64,000 bases of DNA from Rhizobium sp. SSA_523 (GCF_030435705.1 NZ_CP129382.1:2170001-2234000); one strand, 5' to 3'; shown: positions 19,024 through 27,185, numbered from the stretch's first letter. Numbers and translations are program-made. The notes: generated by a model from the letters alone, not told the origin.

Positions 19024-21369
19024 TCAGCGGGGCAGAGCGTAGGCGATCACGTAATCGCCGGGCTTGGTGCCGACCGAACCGTGACCACCGGCCACCATGA
19101 CGACGAACTGGCGTCCGTCATCGACCGAATAGGTCATCGGCGTGGCCTGCCCACCGGCGGGAAGCCGGGCCTCCCACAATTGTTCGCCGGTCGTCAGGTT
19201 ATAGGCGCGCAGGTAATCATCGACGGCTGCACCGAGGAAAGCGACGCCGCCCTTGGTGATCATCGGGCCGCCAATGCCGGGCACGCCGAGCTTGAAGGGC
19301 AGCGGCAGCGGCGTCATGTCGTACACGGTGCCGTTCTTCTGCTTGTAGGCAATTTCGCCGGTGCGCAGATCGGCGCCCGCGACATAGCCCCACGGCGGAG
19401 CCTGGCACGGGATCTGCAGCGGACCGAGGAAAGGACCCATCTTGACGGCATAGGGTGCGCCTTCATTGCGGTTCAGGCCCTGTTCCGAGCCCTTCTCGTC
19501 GGCGCCCTTCGGCGGCACTTCCGAACGCGGCACGAGCTGCGAGGTGAAGGCCAGATAGGTCGGCATGCCGAACATCACCATACGTTCCGGATCAACCGCG
19601 ACGGAGCCCCAGTTGAAGGTGCCGAAATTGCCGGGATAGACAAGCGTGCCCTGCAGCGACGGCGGCGTGTACTGGCCTTCATACTTCAACTGCTTGAGGC
19701 GGATGCGGCAGACCATCTGGTCAAACATGGTGACGCCCCACATGTCCCGCCCTTCCAGCTTGTTGGGACGGAAGGTCAGGGCCGTCAGCGGCTGCGTCGG
19801 TGCGGTGAAATCTTCCGGGATTGCACCGCCGGGAGCCGGGACCTCCTGGATCGGCCGGATCGGCTCGCCGCTGCGCCGGTCGAGGACATAGATGTCACCC
19901 TGCTTGGTCGGCCCGACAAGGGCCGGCACCTGCTTGCCGTCCGGCAGCGTCAGGTCGAGGAGGACGGGCTGGGCCGGAACGTCCATGTCCCAGAGGTCGT
20001 GGTGAACGGTCTGACGTACCCAGCGATCCTGTCCGGTATTGATATCCAGCGCCACAATCGAGGAGGAATATTTCTCGACGCTTTCCGAGCGGCCCATGCC
20101 CAGCTGGTCGGGGACCTGGTTGCCGAGCGGAATATAAACGAGGCCGAGGGCTTCATCCACGCTGAAGACGGACCAGCTGTTCGGCGAATTGGCCGTGTAG
20201 GTCTGTCCCTCCGGCAGCGGCGCGGTCTGCGTCGGATTGCCGGAATCCCAGTTCCAGATCAGCGCGCCGCTATTGACGTCGAAGGCGCGGATGACGCCCG
20301 ACTGCGACTGAGTCGAGTAATTGTCGTTCACCGCTCCGCCGATGATGATCTTGCCGGCCACAATGACGGGCGGCGAGGTGGAGTAGTAATAGCCTGCCGG
20401 GTTATACGGCATGCCCTGCTCGAGTTGCAGAACGCCGTTTTCGGCAAAGCTTGTGCAGATCTGGCCGTTCTTGGCGTCGAGCGCGATCAGCCGGGCATCG
20501 GAGGTGGGAAGATAGACGCGCTGGGCGCAGGGATCTTCCGGCTTCGCTGTCGGCTCGGCGTAATAGGTCACGCCCCTGCAGGTCTGGTGCTGGCGATCGG
20601 GGTTCAGGCCGGCATTCGGATCGAACTTCCACAGCTGCTTGCCGGTCGTCGCGTCGATGGCGATGGCCCAATTATGCGGCGTGCAGATATAGAGCGAATT
20701 GCCGATCTTCAACGGCGTCACCTGATAGGTCGTCTCGCCGACATCTTCCGGCAGCTTTACGTCGCCCGTCTGGAAACGCCAGACCTCCTGGAGGTTGGCG
20801 ACGTTTTCGACATTCACCTGATCGAGCGGGGAGTAGCGCTGGCCGTAGGGCGTGCGGCCATATTGATGCCATTCGCCGGGCGGCACATCGCCACCCAGGG
20901 CCGGCGCAGCCGCGATCTGCTCCTCCGGCAGGCGGCCGGTGAGATCGGTGCTGTTGGTGAACATCGACAGGAGTGCCACGGCAATTGCCACCACGACGGC
21001 AGCGGCCAGAGGCCCGGCATTGGCCGAATAACGATAACCGGTCGTGGGGCTTGCAAAGCCCAGCGGCTTGCGGATCCATGGCGTCAGCAGCCAGAGGCCG
21101 AGAACGATGATCACCCCGCCGCGCGGGCCGAGCTGCCACCAGTCCAGACCGACCTCCCAGACCGCCCAGATCAGCGAACCGATGACGATGGCCGCATAGA
21201 CGATAAGCGCCGACGAGCGGCGCAGGAAGAGAAGGATGGCGGTGATGAGGAAGGCTATGCCGGTAATGAGGTAATACACGCTGCCGCCAAGCATAAGCAG
21301 CTGCGCACCACCGGCCGCCAGCGCAATCCCGATCAAAGCGAACAGGATGGCTGTTATCGTAATAGGCAT
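19024..21369 (-). CDS. gcd: Membrane-bound PQQ-dependent glucose/quinate dehydrogenase family protein
   Basis: Quinoprotein dehydrogenase of 781 aa, which would oxidise glucose (or quinate/shikimate) in the periplasm and pass electrons to ubiquinone. Five hydrophobic segments fill residues 1-140; the C-terminal beta-propeller begins with GEWHQYGRTPYGQRYSPLDQ and contains repeated W-motifs such as LVYIPLGNQVPDQLGMGR and HDLWDMDVPAQPVL. No pqq genes are in the window. A GGAAC-N17-GGTT site 54-86 bases upstream predicts control by the general stress sigma factor. Confidence 0.9.
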   Translation of the reverse strand: MPITITAILFALIGIALAAGGAQLLMLGGSVYYLITGIAFLITAILLFLRRSSALIVYAAIVIGSLIWAVWEVGLDWWQLGPRGGVIIVLGLWLLTPWIRKPLGFASPTTGYRYSANAGPLAAAVVVAIAVALLSMFTNSTDLTGRLPEEQIAAAPALGGDVPPGEWHQYGRTPYGQRYSPLDQVNVENVANLQEVWRFQTGDVKLPEDVGETTYQVTPLKIGNSLYICTPHNWAIAIDATTGKQLWKFDPNAGLNPDRQHQTCRGVTYYAEPTAKPEDPCAQRVYLPTSDARLIALDAKNGQICTSFAENGVLQLEQGMPYNPAGYYYSTSPPVIVAGKIIIGGAVNDNYSTQSQSGVIRAFDVNSGALIWNWDSGNPTQTAPLPEGQTYTANSPNSWSVFSVDEALGLVYIPLGNQVPDQLGMGRSESVEKYSSSIVALDINTGQDRWVRQTVHHDLWDMDVPAQPVLLDLTLPDGKQVPALVGPTKQGDIYVLDRRSGEPIRPIQEVPAPGGAIPEDFTAPTQPLTALTFRPNKLEGRDMWGVTMFDQMVCRIRLKQLKYEGQYTPPSLQGTLVYPGNFGTFNWGSVAVDPERMVMFGMPTYLAFTSQLVPRSEVPPKGADEKGSEQGLNRNEGAPYAVKMGPFLGPLQIPCQAPPWGYVAGADLRTGEIAYKQKNGTVYDMTPLPLPFKLGVPGIGGPMITKGGVAFLGAAVDDYLRAYNLTTGEQLWEARLPAGGQATPMTYSVDDGRQFVVMVAGGHGSVGTKPGDYVIAYALPR

Positions 21370-21876
21370 ATCGGAAATCCTAAAAGTCGACGTTCAGGCG
21401 AGGAGAAATTGGGGCGGGCCCTATGGGATAACCAACGAACCGCAGGAATGGTTCCCGCCCGAAACGCAGATTTGAGCCGAGCTTCAGAGAGGGTGGTCGG
21501 CGGCCTGGTCTTCAACTCGCGCAAGAACGGCAGGCGGCGGCGCGCAATACCTGCCCCGACAGCGGGCCCTGCGCCAGGCGCAGGGCGAGCCAGCATAACG
21601 CTGAAGCCAGTGTCTGTTCGTCAGGGGATGATGCGGATATCGCGCGCAGATGGCAAGGGCCTGAGGTGCAGAGAGGCGTGCGAGCCGGAGAGGGTCCAAG
21701 AGGCGGAGAGGGCCAAGAGGCAGAATGGCCGGCGCTCATCGCCGGCATAGGCGACGAGCGGGATTTTCGGCGATAGGCGGCTGCGGCCTTCATCCGGGGA
21801 CTGGGACCGGAAAGCCGGGCTGCGGGCAATGAAGAGAGCGGGCGGGCAGCCTCTGCCGCGGGACTGCCCCCGCGGC
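21370..21876. other. 507-base gap between gcd and the sigma factor gene
   Basis: Holds the stress-type promoter of gcd near its left end and a GC-rich hairpin (GCCGCGGG/CCCGCGGC) directly after the sigma-factor stop, without a T run. Several frames stay open through it but all lack ribosome sites, so I see no gene here. Confidence 0.6.
21430..21455 (-). promoter_or_regulatory. EcfG-type promoter of gcd
   Basis: On the minus strand GGAAC, 17-base spacer, GGTT. It predicts a start of transcription about 54 bases before the gcd ATG. Confidence 0.7.
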
Positions 21877-22377
21877 CTATTCTTCTCCGAGTTCCTGAAG
21901 GATCTGATGGCGGGCTCGATTGAGCCGGCTCTTCACGGTACCGACCGCGCAGTCGCAAATCTCGGCAGCGGATTCATAGCTTTCACCCAGGATGGCAACA
22001 AGCGTCAGCACTTCCCGGTAATGCGGCGGCAGACGGGTCAGCGCCTGCTGCACTTCCCGTGCCCGGGCCTGCACCTCCTGCGTCGCCTCCATCGGGCTGT
22101 CGCCGGAGACACATTCCTCCAACCCGGGAGCCTCGCGCCCCAGAACCTTGGCGCGGGTGTAAAAGGTGTTGCGCATGATCGTGAAGAGCCAGGATTTCAG
22201 CTTGGTCCCCGGCTCGAACTTGTCGAGATTGGCCAAGGCTTTCATCAAGGTTTCCTGCACAAGGTCGTCCGCATCGGACGTGTTCCGGCAGAATGTGCGG
22301 GCAAAGGCACGGAGGGCGGGGATGAGTCTGACAATGTCTGCGCGGGCAGGGTCGCGACTCAACTGTGTATCAGGCAC
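21877..22377 (-). CDS. ECF RNA polymerase sigma factor, EcfG/RpoE2-like
   Basis: Sigma-70 family ECF factor of 166 aa. Region 2 reads IPALRAFARTFCRNTSDADDLVQETLMKAL, and region 4 reads LPPHYREVLTLVAILGESYESAAEICDCAVGTVKSRLNRAR, both resembling the EcfG group. A longer frame with an ATG 15 codons upstream exists, but that ATG lies inside the -10 box of the promoter; the GTG has GGAGAGG nine bases before it. The GGAAC-N17-CGTT site suggests that it, or a paralogue, transcribes its own gene. A partner PhyR is not in the window. EcfG identity is inference from sequence and promoter context. Confidence 0.85.
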   Translation of the reverse strand: MPDTQLSRDPARADIVRLIPALRAFARTFCRNTSDADDLVQETLMKALANLDKFEPGTKLKSWLFTIMRNTFYTRAKVLGREAPGLEECVSGDSPMEATQEVQARAREVQQALTRLPPHYREVLTLVAILGESYESAAEICDCAVGTVKSRLNRARHQILQELGEE

Positions 22378-22421
22378 CGTTGCAAACCTCTCCAAACATC
22401 TTGGGATGGGTGACGGTGGCA

Positions 22422-22447
22422 AACGTCGGGTTCGTCCGTTTGGTTCC
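22422..22447 (-). promoter_or_regulatory. EcfG-type promoter of the sigma factor gene
   Basis: Perfect minus-strand GGAAC-N17-CGTT. The predicted transcript begins about 38 bases before the GTG start, consistent with autoregulation. Confidence 0.78.
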
Positions 22448-22504
22448 GCGCCCGGCGACCGATCTGCGGTTGTTTGCTCTGGCGCTCACGCCTTTGTCCG
22501 ATAG

Positions 22505-22530
22505 GGAACAAAAACCACCGGATTCCGGTT
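22505..22530 (+). promoter_or_regulatory. EcfG-type promoter of the first ku gene
   Basis: GGAAC-N17-GGTT, placing the transcript start about 20 bases before the GTG of ku. Its -35 box is 58 bases from that of the divergent sigma gene. Confidence 0.75.
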
Positions 22531-22556
22531 GAATCGCCTTCAATGGAGGGATGATC

Positions 22557-23528
22557 GTGGCAGCGCGCGCAAACTGGAGAGGTTACCTGACTTTGGGAGA
22601 GCTCAGCTGTTCGGTCGGGCTCTATACGGCAGCATCCACATCGGACCGCGTGTCCTTCCATATCATCAACCGCAAGACCGGCAATCGCGTCCAGCGGCAA
22701 ATGGTCGACAGCGAGACAGGCGACGAGGTGGAGCGGGACGAGATCGTCAAAGGCTATGAAATGGCGAATGGCGATTACGTCGTGCTTGATCCGGAGGAAA
22801 TCAAATCCGTGGTGCCGGACAGCGACAAGACGCTGGCGATGGAAACCTTCATCCCCTGCTCCGACATCAACACGCTATATCTGGATCGGCCTTATTATCT
22901 TGCCCCCAGCGACGAGACCGCGGCGGAAGTCTTCAGCCTCATCCGTCAGGGGCTTGAGGCCAAGGGGGTGGCGGCGCTGGCGCGCACCGTTCTCTTCCGC
23001 CGCTTGCGCACGCTCTTGATCAGGCCGCACGATGACGGGCTGATCGCCGCAACCCTGAATTACGAATATGAGGTGCGATCGGCCGACGAGGTCTTCGATA
23101 CGATCGACGATATCAAGATCGAAGGCGAGATGCTCGACCTGGCGCAGCATATCATCGACACCAAGCGTGGACGTTTCGATCCCGCCGCCTTCGACGATCG
23201 CTACGAAACGGCGCTGCAGGAACTGGTGAAGGCGAAGATCGAGGGCCGCAAGATCAAGAAGCCTGCCCCGCCGAAGGAAACCAATGTGACCAGCCTGATG
23301 GAGGCTTTGCGCCTCAGCGTCGGCGGCGATGGTTCTGCAACGAAATCCACTGGCAAAGGGAACAGTAGCAAAGAGACCGGTGGCAAGGCAGCCGGCAAAT
23401 CGAAAGCCAAGGCGAAGGCGTCCGCCGGCAAGGCGAAGGCCGCCAGCAGCAAGGCAAAAGCGACGGGAAGCAGCCGTAAATCGGCCACCGCCGGCAGCAG
23501 CGCATCGGCGCGCAAGAAGGCAAGCTAG
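22557..23528 (+). CDS. ku: Ku protein (non-homologous end joining), copy 1
   Basis: Ku-fold DNA end-binding protein (323 aa). The family start ARANWRGYLTLGELSCSVGLY is clear, followed by the beta-barrel (VSFHIINRKTGNRVQRQ) and LETFIP-like text (AMETFIPCSDINTLYLDRPYYL). The C-terminal 70 residues are a Lys/Ala/Ser/Gly tail like that of histone H1, typical of bacterial Ku tails that bind DNA. GTG is chosen because GGAGGG lies six bases upstream; the ATG two codons earlier abuts that site. It converges on a second, shorter Ku. No LigD is in the window. Confidence 0.93.
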   Translation: MAARANWRGYLTLGELSCSVGLYTAASTSDRVSFHIINRKTGNRVQRQMVDSETGDEVERDEIVKGYEMANGDYVVLDPEEIKSVVPDSDKTLAMETFIPCSDINTLYLDRPYYLAPSDETAAEVFSLIRQGLEAKGVAALARTVLFRRLRTLLIRPHDDGLIAATLNYEYEVRSADEVFDTIDDIKIEGEMLDLAQHIIDTKRGRFDPAAFDDRYETALQELVKAKIEGRKIKKPAPPKETNVTSLMEALRLSVGGDGSATKSTGKGNSSKETGGKAAGKSKAKAKASAGKAKAASSKAKATGSSRKSATAGSSASARKKAS

Positions 23529-23610
23529 AGCCAACCTCAATCAATGAGACCTAGGCCCGCGGTTCGTTCCTGGAGAGCAGTAGGGGCGGCGACCGATGCT
23601 CAAGGCTGCC

Positions 23611-24426
23611 TCAGCGACCGGGGCTGCGAGTTTTGCCGCTCTTCTCCAGACTCTTCTTCAAGGCGCTCATAATGTCGATGACATTGTCGCGGCGCTCCGG
23701 CTCGGCGGGTTTGCTGACCGTCTTGCCCTTCTTGCGCTTTTTCTTGCGATTGTCGATCAGCTCGAGCAGAGCCTCCTGCACGGGATCATCCGCCATGCAG
23801 GGATCCCATTCCTTGGTCCGCTCCGAAATCAGCTTTTTCATCAGGGTGAGTTGGCGCGTGTCCGGCTTGGTCTTTTTGTCTAGGCTGGCCAAGGCCTCGG
23901 CATCGCGCACCTCTTCGCCATAGCGCAACGTCCATACCACGATACCCTTGTCGCGCGGCACCAGCATGACCGCCCTTTCCCGGCGATACATGACCAGCCG
24001 TGCAATGCCCGCCGTGCCCGTCGCGGCCATGGCCTCGCGAATGACGGAGAAGGCTTCCTCGCTGACCTTGTCGTCCGGCGACAGGAAATGCGGCCTGTCA
24101 TACCAGATCCAGGCTATGTCCGAGGCGGGTACGAAGGTCTCGATATTGATGGTGCGGGTGCTTTCCAGCCCCACATCCTCCAGCTCCTCCTCCTCGAACA
24201 GGACATAATCCTCCTCGCCTCGCTCATAACCCTTGACCTGATCCTCCTCGTCGACCGGCTTGCCGGTGACGGAATCGACATAGCGGCTGAGGACACGGTT
24301 CTGGGTCTGACTGTTCAGATTGTGAAAGCGCACCTTGCCGGATTCCGAGACGGCCGGGGTCATCGTCACCCGGCAGGTCACGAGGGACAGTTTCAGATAG
24401 CCTTTCCAGAAGACCCTCGGCGCCAT
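23611..24426 (-). CDS. ku: Ku protein (non-homologous end joining), copy 2
   Basis: Second Ku (271 aa) starting MAPRVFWKGYLKLSLVTCRV, with VRFHNLNSQTQNRV, INIETFVPASDIAWIWYDRPHFL and a C-terminal basic stretch (NRKKKRKKGKTVSKPA) shorter than in copy 1. It runs toward copy 1 with 82 bases between their stops, and has its own GGAAC-N17-GGTT promoter. The two are clearly diverged from each other, so they may act as a heterodimer. Sinorhizobium meliloti is known to carry several ku genes, some stress-controlled. Confidence 0.93.
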   Translation of the reverse strand: MAPRVFWKGYLKLSLVTCRVTMTPAVSESGKVRFHNLNSQTQNRVLSRYVDSVTGKPVDEEDQVKGYERGEEDYVLFEEEELEDVGLESTRTINIETFVPASDIAWIWYDRPHFLSPDDKVSEEAFSVIREAMAATGTAGIARLVMYRRERAVMLVPRDKGIVVWTLRYGEEVRDAEALASLDKKTKPDTRQLTLMKKLISERTKEWDPCMADDPVQEALLELIDNRKKKRKKGKTVSKPAEPERRDNVIDIMSALKKSLEKSGKTRSPGR

Positions 24427-24473
24427 GTATCGTCTCCCTGTGTGAGGTATCGTCCGCCAGTATCAGGAGCGAC

Positions 24474-24499
24474 AACCCGTATGGCTGCCCGGCGGTTCC
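24474..24499 (-). promoter_or_regulatory. EcfG-type promoter of the second ku gene
   Basis: Minus-strand GGAAC-N17-GGTT, about 40 bases of leader before the ATG. The -35 box lies 18 bases from an 11-bp tandem repeat block. Confidence 0.75.
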
Positions 24500-24517
24500 C
24501 ACGGGCGATTGCCAGTC

Positions 24518-24616
24518 GATCCCCCGTTGCTCCACCGTTGATCCACCGCTGATCCACTGTTGATCCACCGTCTGGCCAGCGCTGACCCACACCCGATCCA
24601 CACCCGATCCACAGGC
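24518..24616. repeat. Nine tandem 11-bp repeats, consensus GATCCACCGTT
   Basis: Nine contiguous 11-base units. Five of nine begin GATCCAC and one more begins GATCC; the sixth unit is the most degenerate. The unit length is close to one DNA helical turn, so equivalent bases face the same side of the duplex. The block lies between the divergent stress promoters of ku copy 2 and the next plus-strand gene. No gene covers it. Confidence 0.9.
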
Positions 24617-24649
24617 CGCGAAACCTCCATCCAACCGCGCTCGACCGGC

Positions 24650-24675
24650 GGAACAAAGCCGCAGCCCTGTCCGTT
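24650..24675 (+). promoter_or_regulatory. EcfG-type promoter of the 122-aa gene
   Basis: Perfect GGAAC-N17-CGTT, leader of about 32 bases. Confidence 0.78.
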
Positions 24676-24695
24676 GTGGGGGCAAGAACAGGTAA

Positions 24696-25082
<387 letters not shown>

Positions 25083-25112
25083 TCGGCCCAGCCGATCATT
25101 GACCAATAAGAC

Positions 25113-25147
25113 ACGCCCGGCCGCATAAGATGCAGCCGGGCGTTTTG
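25113..25147 (+). terminator. Terminator after the 122-aa gene
   Basis: Nine-bp stem ACGCCCGGC/GCCGGGCGT with a 13-base loop and a short T run. Confidence 0.7.
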
Positions 25148-25172
25148 CCGCGTACAGATCCAATTGACTTTC

Positions 25173-25198
25173 GGGACCGTTCTGGCTTTGCAGTAGTT
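25173..25198 (+). promoter_or_regulatory. Variant EcfG-type promoter of the NepR-like gene
   Basis: GGGAC-N17-AGTT, one mismatch in the -35 box, about 60 bases before the chosen start. Weaker than the other sites. Confidence 0.4.
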
Positions 25199-25266
25199 AC
25201 GAACATGCTGCACCACGAACGACAGGATTGCGTGCGGCGATGGCACGCATGCCCCATGAGGTCGAA

Positions 25267-25449
25267 ATGACGAGAGACACCGGTTCGACGGCGCAAGCAA
25301 AGGCCGTCCTTGGAAACAAAGTCAGCGCCAAGGTCGCCGATCTGCTGACCGAAATCGAGAAGGAGCCGGTGCCGGACCGGCTGATGGAGCTTGCCCTGCA
25401 ATTGCAGAAAGCCCTCAACGAGAAACTCGACCAGTCGCCTGCGGGTTGA
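25267..25449 (+). CDS. Small protein resembling the NepR anti-sigma factor
   Basis: 60 aa. The core VSAKVADLLTEIEKEPVPDRLMELALQLQKAL resembles NepR, whose conserved helix pair carries a PVPDRF-L-L pattern and which binds EcfG until phosphorylated PhyR removes it. Length fits NepR. I chose the ATG preceded by GAGG (five bases); three upstream in-frame ATGs exist. Context supports the idea, with an EcfG-like sigma gene 3 kb away among predicted EcfG targets, but the usual linked phyR is missing. It could be a NepR paralogue or an unrelated helical protein. Confidence 0.6.
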   Translation: MTRDTGSTAQAKAVLGNKVSAKVADLLTEIEKEPVPDRLMELALQLQKALNEKLDQSPAG

Positions 25450-25526
25450 CCTTTGCCTGGGGGCCCGTCCGGTTCCGCCGGCAACGAGCCGAATGCCGGT
25501 CCGGTCTCCGGTTCACAGCCTGACCC

Positions 25527-25859
25527 TCAATCGACCTGAACGGGCGTGACCGTGTCAATGCGCACCGTACCCGACACGACCTCCCTCGGACCCTCCGCGC
25601 TGAAACGTCCCGTCCCGTCCTCGATGACCGTATAAAGTTTCTCGCTGCGGAAGGCGCTGGCCATATCCGTGGAATTTCCCTCCGCCGGCAGCGCGTCGAT
25701 CTCCGTATAATCCAGTTCCGCGGCCATGGCGACCAGCCTTGCATCGCCCGTCGTGCGCGCCCGCACAACCACTTCGCCCTGTGGGGGCCGGTCCATCCAT
25801 TGCGGATCGTCCAGAGGCGCGGTCGGTACCAGACGGTAGATTTTCAGTTGCTCTTCCAT
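25527..25859 (-). CDS. Uncharacterised stress-regulated protein
   Basis: 110 aa, not recognised. It begins MEEQLKIYRLVPTAPLDDPQWMDRPPQGEVVVRARTT-like text (EEQLKIYRLVPTAPLDDP), suggests a mixed alpha/beta cytoplasmic protein, and has no signal peptide or membrane helix. A perfect EcfG-type promoter precedes it, back to back with that of the isochorismatase-fold gene. Confidence 0.75.
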   Translation of the reverse strand: MEEQLKIYRLVPTAPLDDPQWMDRPPQGEVVVRARTTGDARLVAMAAELDYTEIDALPAEGNSTDMASAFRSEKLYTVIEDGTGRFSAEGPREVVSGTVRIDTVTPVQVD

Positions 25860-25927
25860 CGATCAGTCTCCTCGGCTGCCTGCAAATTTAGGATCGCGCG
25901 GAGCGGAGCTCCGTGCCTTTCGCCGCA

Positions 25928-25953
25928 AACGTCCGGTATCGGCCATTCGTTCC
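25928..25953 (-). promoter_or_regulatory. EcfG-type promoter of the 110-aa gene
   Basis: Perfect minus-strand GGAAC-N17-CGTT, leader about 60 bases. Its -35 box forms a palindrome with that of the plus-strand promoter (GTTCC-CTGA-GGAAC). Confidence 0.78.
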
Positions 25954-25957
25954 CTGA

Positions 25958-25982
25958 GGAACTTGCACCGGCATGTGCTGTT
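25958..25982 (+). promoter_or_regulatory. EcfG-type promoter of the isochorismatase-fold gene
   Basis: GGAAC-N16-TGTT, leader about 40 bases; the -35 box begins four bases from the divergent one. Confidence 0.65.
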
Positions 25983-26030
25983 CGGCCAGTCACACCGTCA
26001 ATACCGGACCGATCCGAGGAGGAGATTGGC

Positions 26031-26615
26031 ATGCAGGGGCCCGGCACCTGTTTTCATCTATGCGTCGACATGCAGAGAATGTTTGCCGAGGATACGCCCT
26101 GGCACATTCCGTGGATGCAGCGCGTGCGCGAACCGCTGGCCGAATTGGCGCGGGTGCATGCGCAATCGACCATATTCACCCGCTTCGTGCCGCCAATGGA
26201 GGCCGCCGAGGCCAATGGCATGTGGCGATCCTATTTCCGGAAATGGTCGAACATGACACGCCGGGCGCTGGGCGAGGAGATGATCGACCTCCTGCCGGAA
26301 CTGAGGGCGCTCGTGCCACCGGCTCTTGTCTTCGACAAAGCTGTCTACTCGCCCTGGCAAGACGGACGCCTGCACCGCTTCCTCGTCGAGCGGAAGGTCG
26401 ACACGCTGGTGATCACCGGCGGCGAAACCGATGTCTGCGTCCTGGCGGCCGTGCTCGGCGCGGTCGATCACGGCTATCGCAATATTCTGGTCAGCGATGC
26501 GATTTGCAGCGGCTCCGACGAAACCCACGACGATTCGCTCGACCTCTTCGCACGACGCTTTTCCGCGCAGCTGCAATTGATGACGACTCAGGAGGTCCTC
26601 GACTGGTGGCGCTAG
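26031..26615 (+). CDS. Cysteine hydrolase, isochorismatase family
   Basis: 194 aa with the Asp-Lys-Cys triad of the family: Asp in LCVDMQRMF (residue about 14), Lys in FDKAVYSPW, and nucleophilic Cys in TGGETDVCVLAAVLGAVDHGY. Members hydrolyse amides or isochorismate; the substrate here is unknown. The frame opens 77 codons upstream across a promoter, so I start at the ATG behind GAGGAGGAG. Confidence 0.88.
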   Translation: MQGPGTCFHLCVDMQRMFAEDTPWHIPWMQRVREPLAELARVHAQSTIFTRFVPPMEAAEANGMWRSYFRKWSNMTRRALGEEMIDLLPELRALVPPALVFDKAVYSPWQDGRLHRFLVERKVDTLVITGGETDVCVLAAVLGAVDHGYRNILVSDAICSGSDETHDDSLDLFARRFSAQLQLMTTQEVLDWWR

Positions 26616-26617
26616 GC

Positions 26618-26642
26618 GGAACAAAGGGCGGCCCGGCGGGTT
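26618..26642 (+). promoter_or_regulatory. EcfG-type promoter of the 68-aa and 55-aa genes
   Basis: GGAAC-N16-GGTT directly after the hydrolase stop, leader about 33 bases. Confidence 0.68.
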
Positions 26643-26681
26643 GGGTCTGTATCGATCCGACATAGTTGGAAGGAGAACACC

Positions 26682-26888
26682 ATGCGACACCAACCGGACC
26701 CTAATGGCAAACCCGGCGAGACCTCGCAATGGCCGCGCTGGGAAGGTCCAGCCGAAAACCGCCCGAGCGGTTACGTGCAGGGCGAGGCCGACATTTTCGC
26801 CGATGATCCGATCGGCGAGAAGAAGCGCCGCGCCAACGACTATCCGACGCAGGATCCGCCGAACCGGGAGGATGACGATGGCCGATAA
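26682..26888 (+). CDS. Uncharacterised hydrophilic small protein
   Basis: 68 aa, rich in Pro, Asp, Gly and charged residues and probably disordered (PNGKPGETSQWPRWEGP). AAGGAG precedes the ATG. Its last codons overlap the start of the membrane mini-protein that follows, so the two are translated together. Function unknown. Confidence 0.7.
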   Translation: MRHQPDPNGKPGETSQWPRWEGPAENRPSGYVQGEADIFADDPIGEKKRRANDYPTQDPPNREDDDGR

Positions 26889-27045
26889 TCTCTGGTTTTT
26901 CGCCGTCGCCATCGGCCCCGTGCTGCTCGGTGCAGCCGTGGTCTATGCCATGATGCGCCAGCGGCGCCTGTCCCGCCCGGAACAGATCCAGCAGGATCAC
27001 GCCGTGCAGGAGCTTTACGAGAAGCCGACACAGCGCACGCCCTGA
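26878..27045 (+). CDS. Single-helix membrane mini-protein
   Basis: 55 aa. One membrane helix at residues about 5-25 (LWFFAVAIGPVLLGAAVVYAM) precedes a basic cytoplasmic tail (RQRRLSRPEQIQQDH). GGGAGG six bases before the ATG lies within the end of the upstream gene, which it overlaps by 11 bases. An ATG two codons earlier is also possible. Confidence 0.72.
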   Translation: MADNLWFFAVAIGPVLLGAAVVYAMMRQRRLSRPEQIQQDHAVQELYEKPTQRTP

Positions 27046-27107
27046 CGGAACGCCCTGACGGAACTTCAGACAATCTCAAGATTCGTCCGCGCCGGGCCTA
27101 ACCGTCT

Positions 27108-27132
27108 GGAACTTTACACGATCCGCCAGGTT
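27108..27132 (+). promoter_or_regulatory. EcfG-type promoter of the YciF-like gene
   Basis: GGAAC-N16-GGTT with a leader of about 46 bases. Confidence 0.7.
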
Positions 27133-27185
27133 AGGCCGCCGTGGATGGAACACCATCCGATAGAACAATCCAGGAGAGAAACACC

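Noticed and set aside
18934..21750. 938-codon plus-strand frame
   Set aside because: Antisense to the glucose dehydrogenase gene, no recognisable motifs, His/Arg/Asp-rich.
22422..22422. ATG as start of the sigma factor
   Set aside because: It lies in the -10 element of the promoter, upstream of the predicted transcript start; the GTG has the ribosome site.
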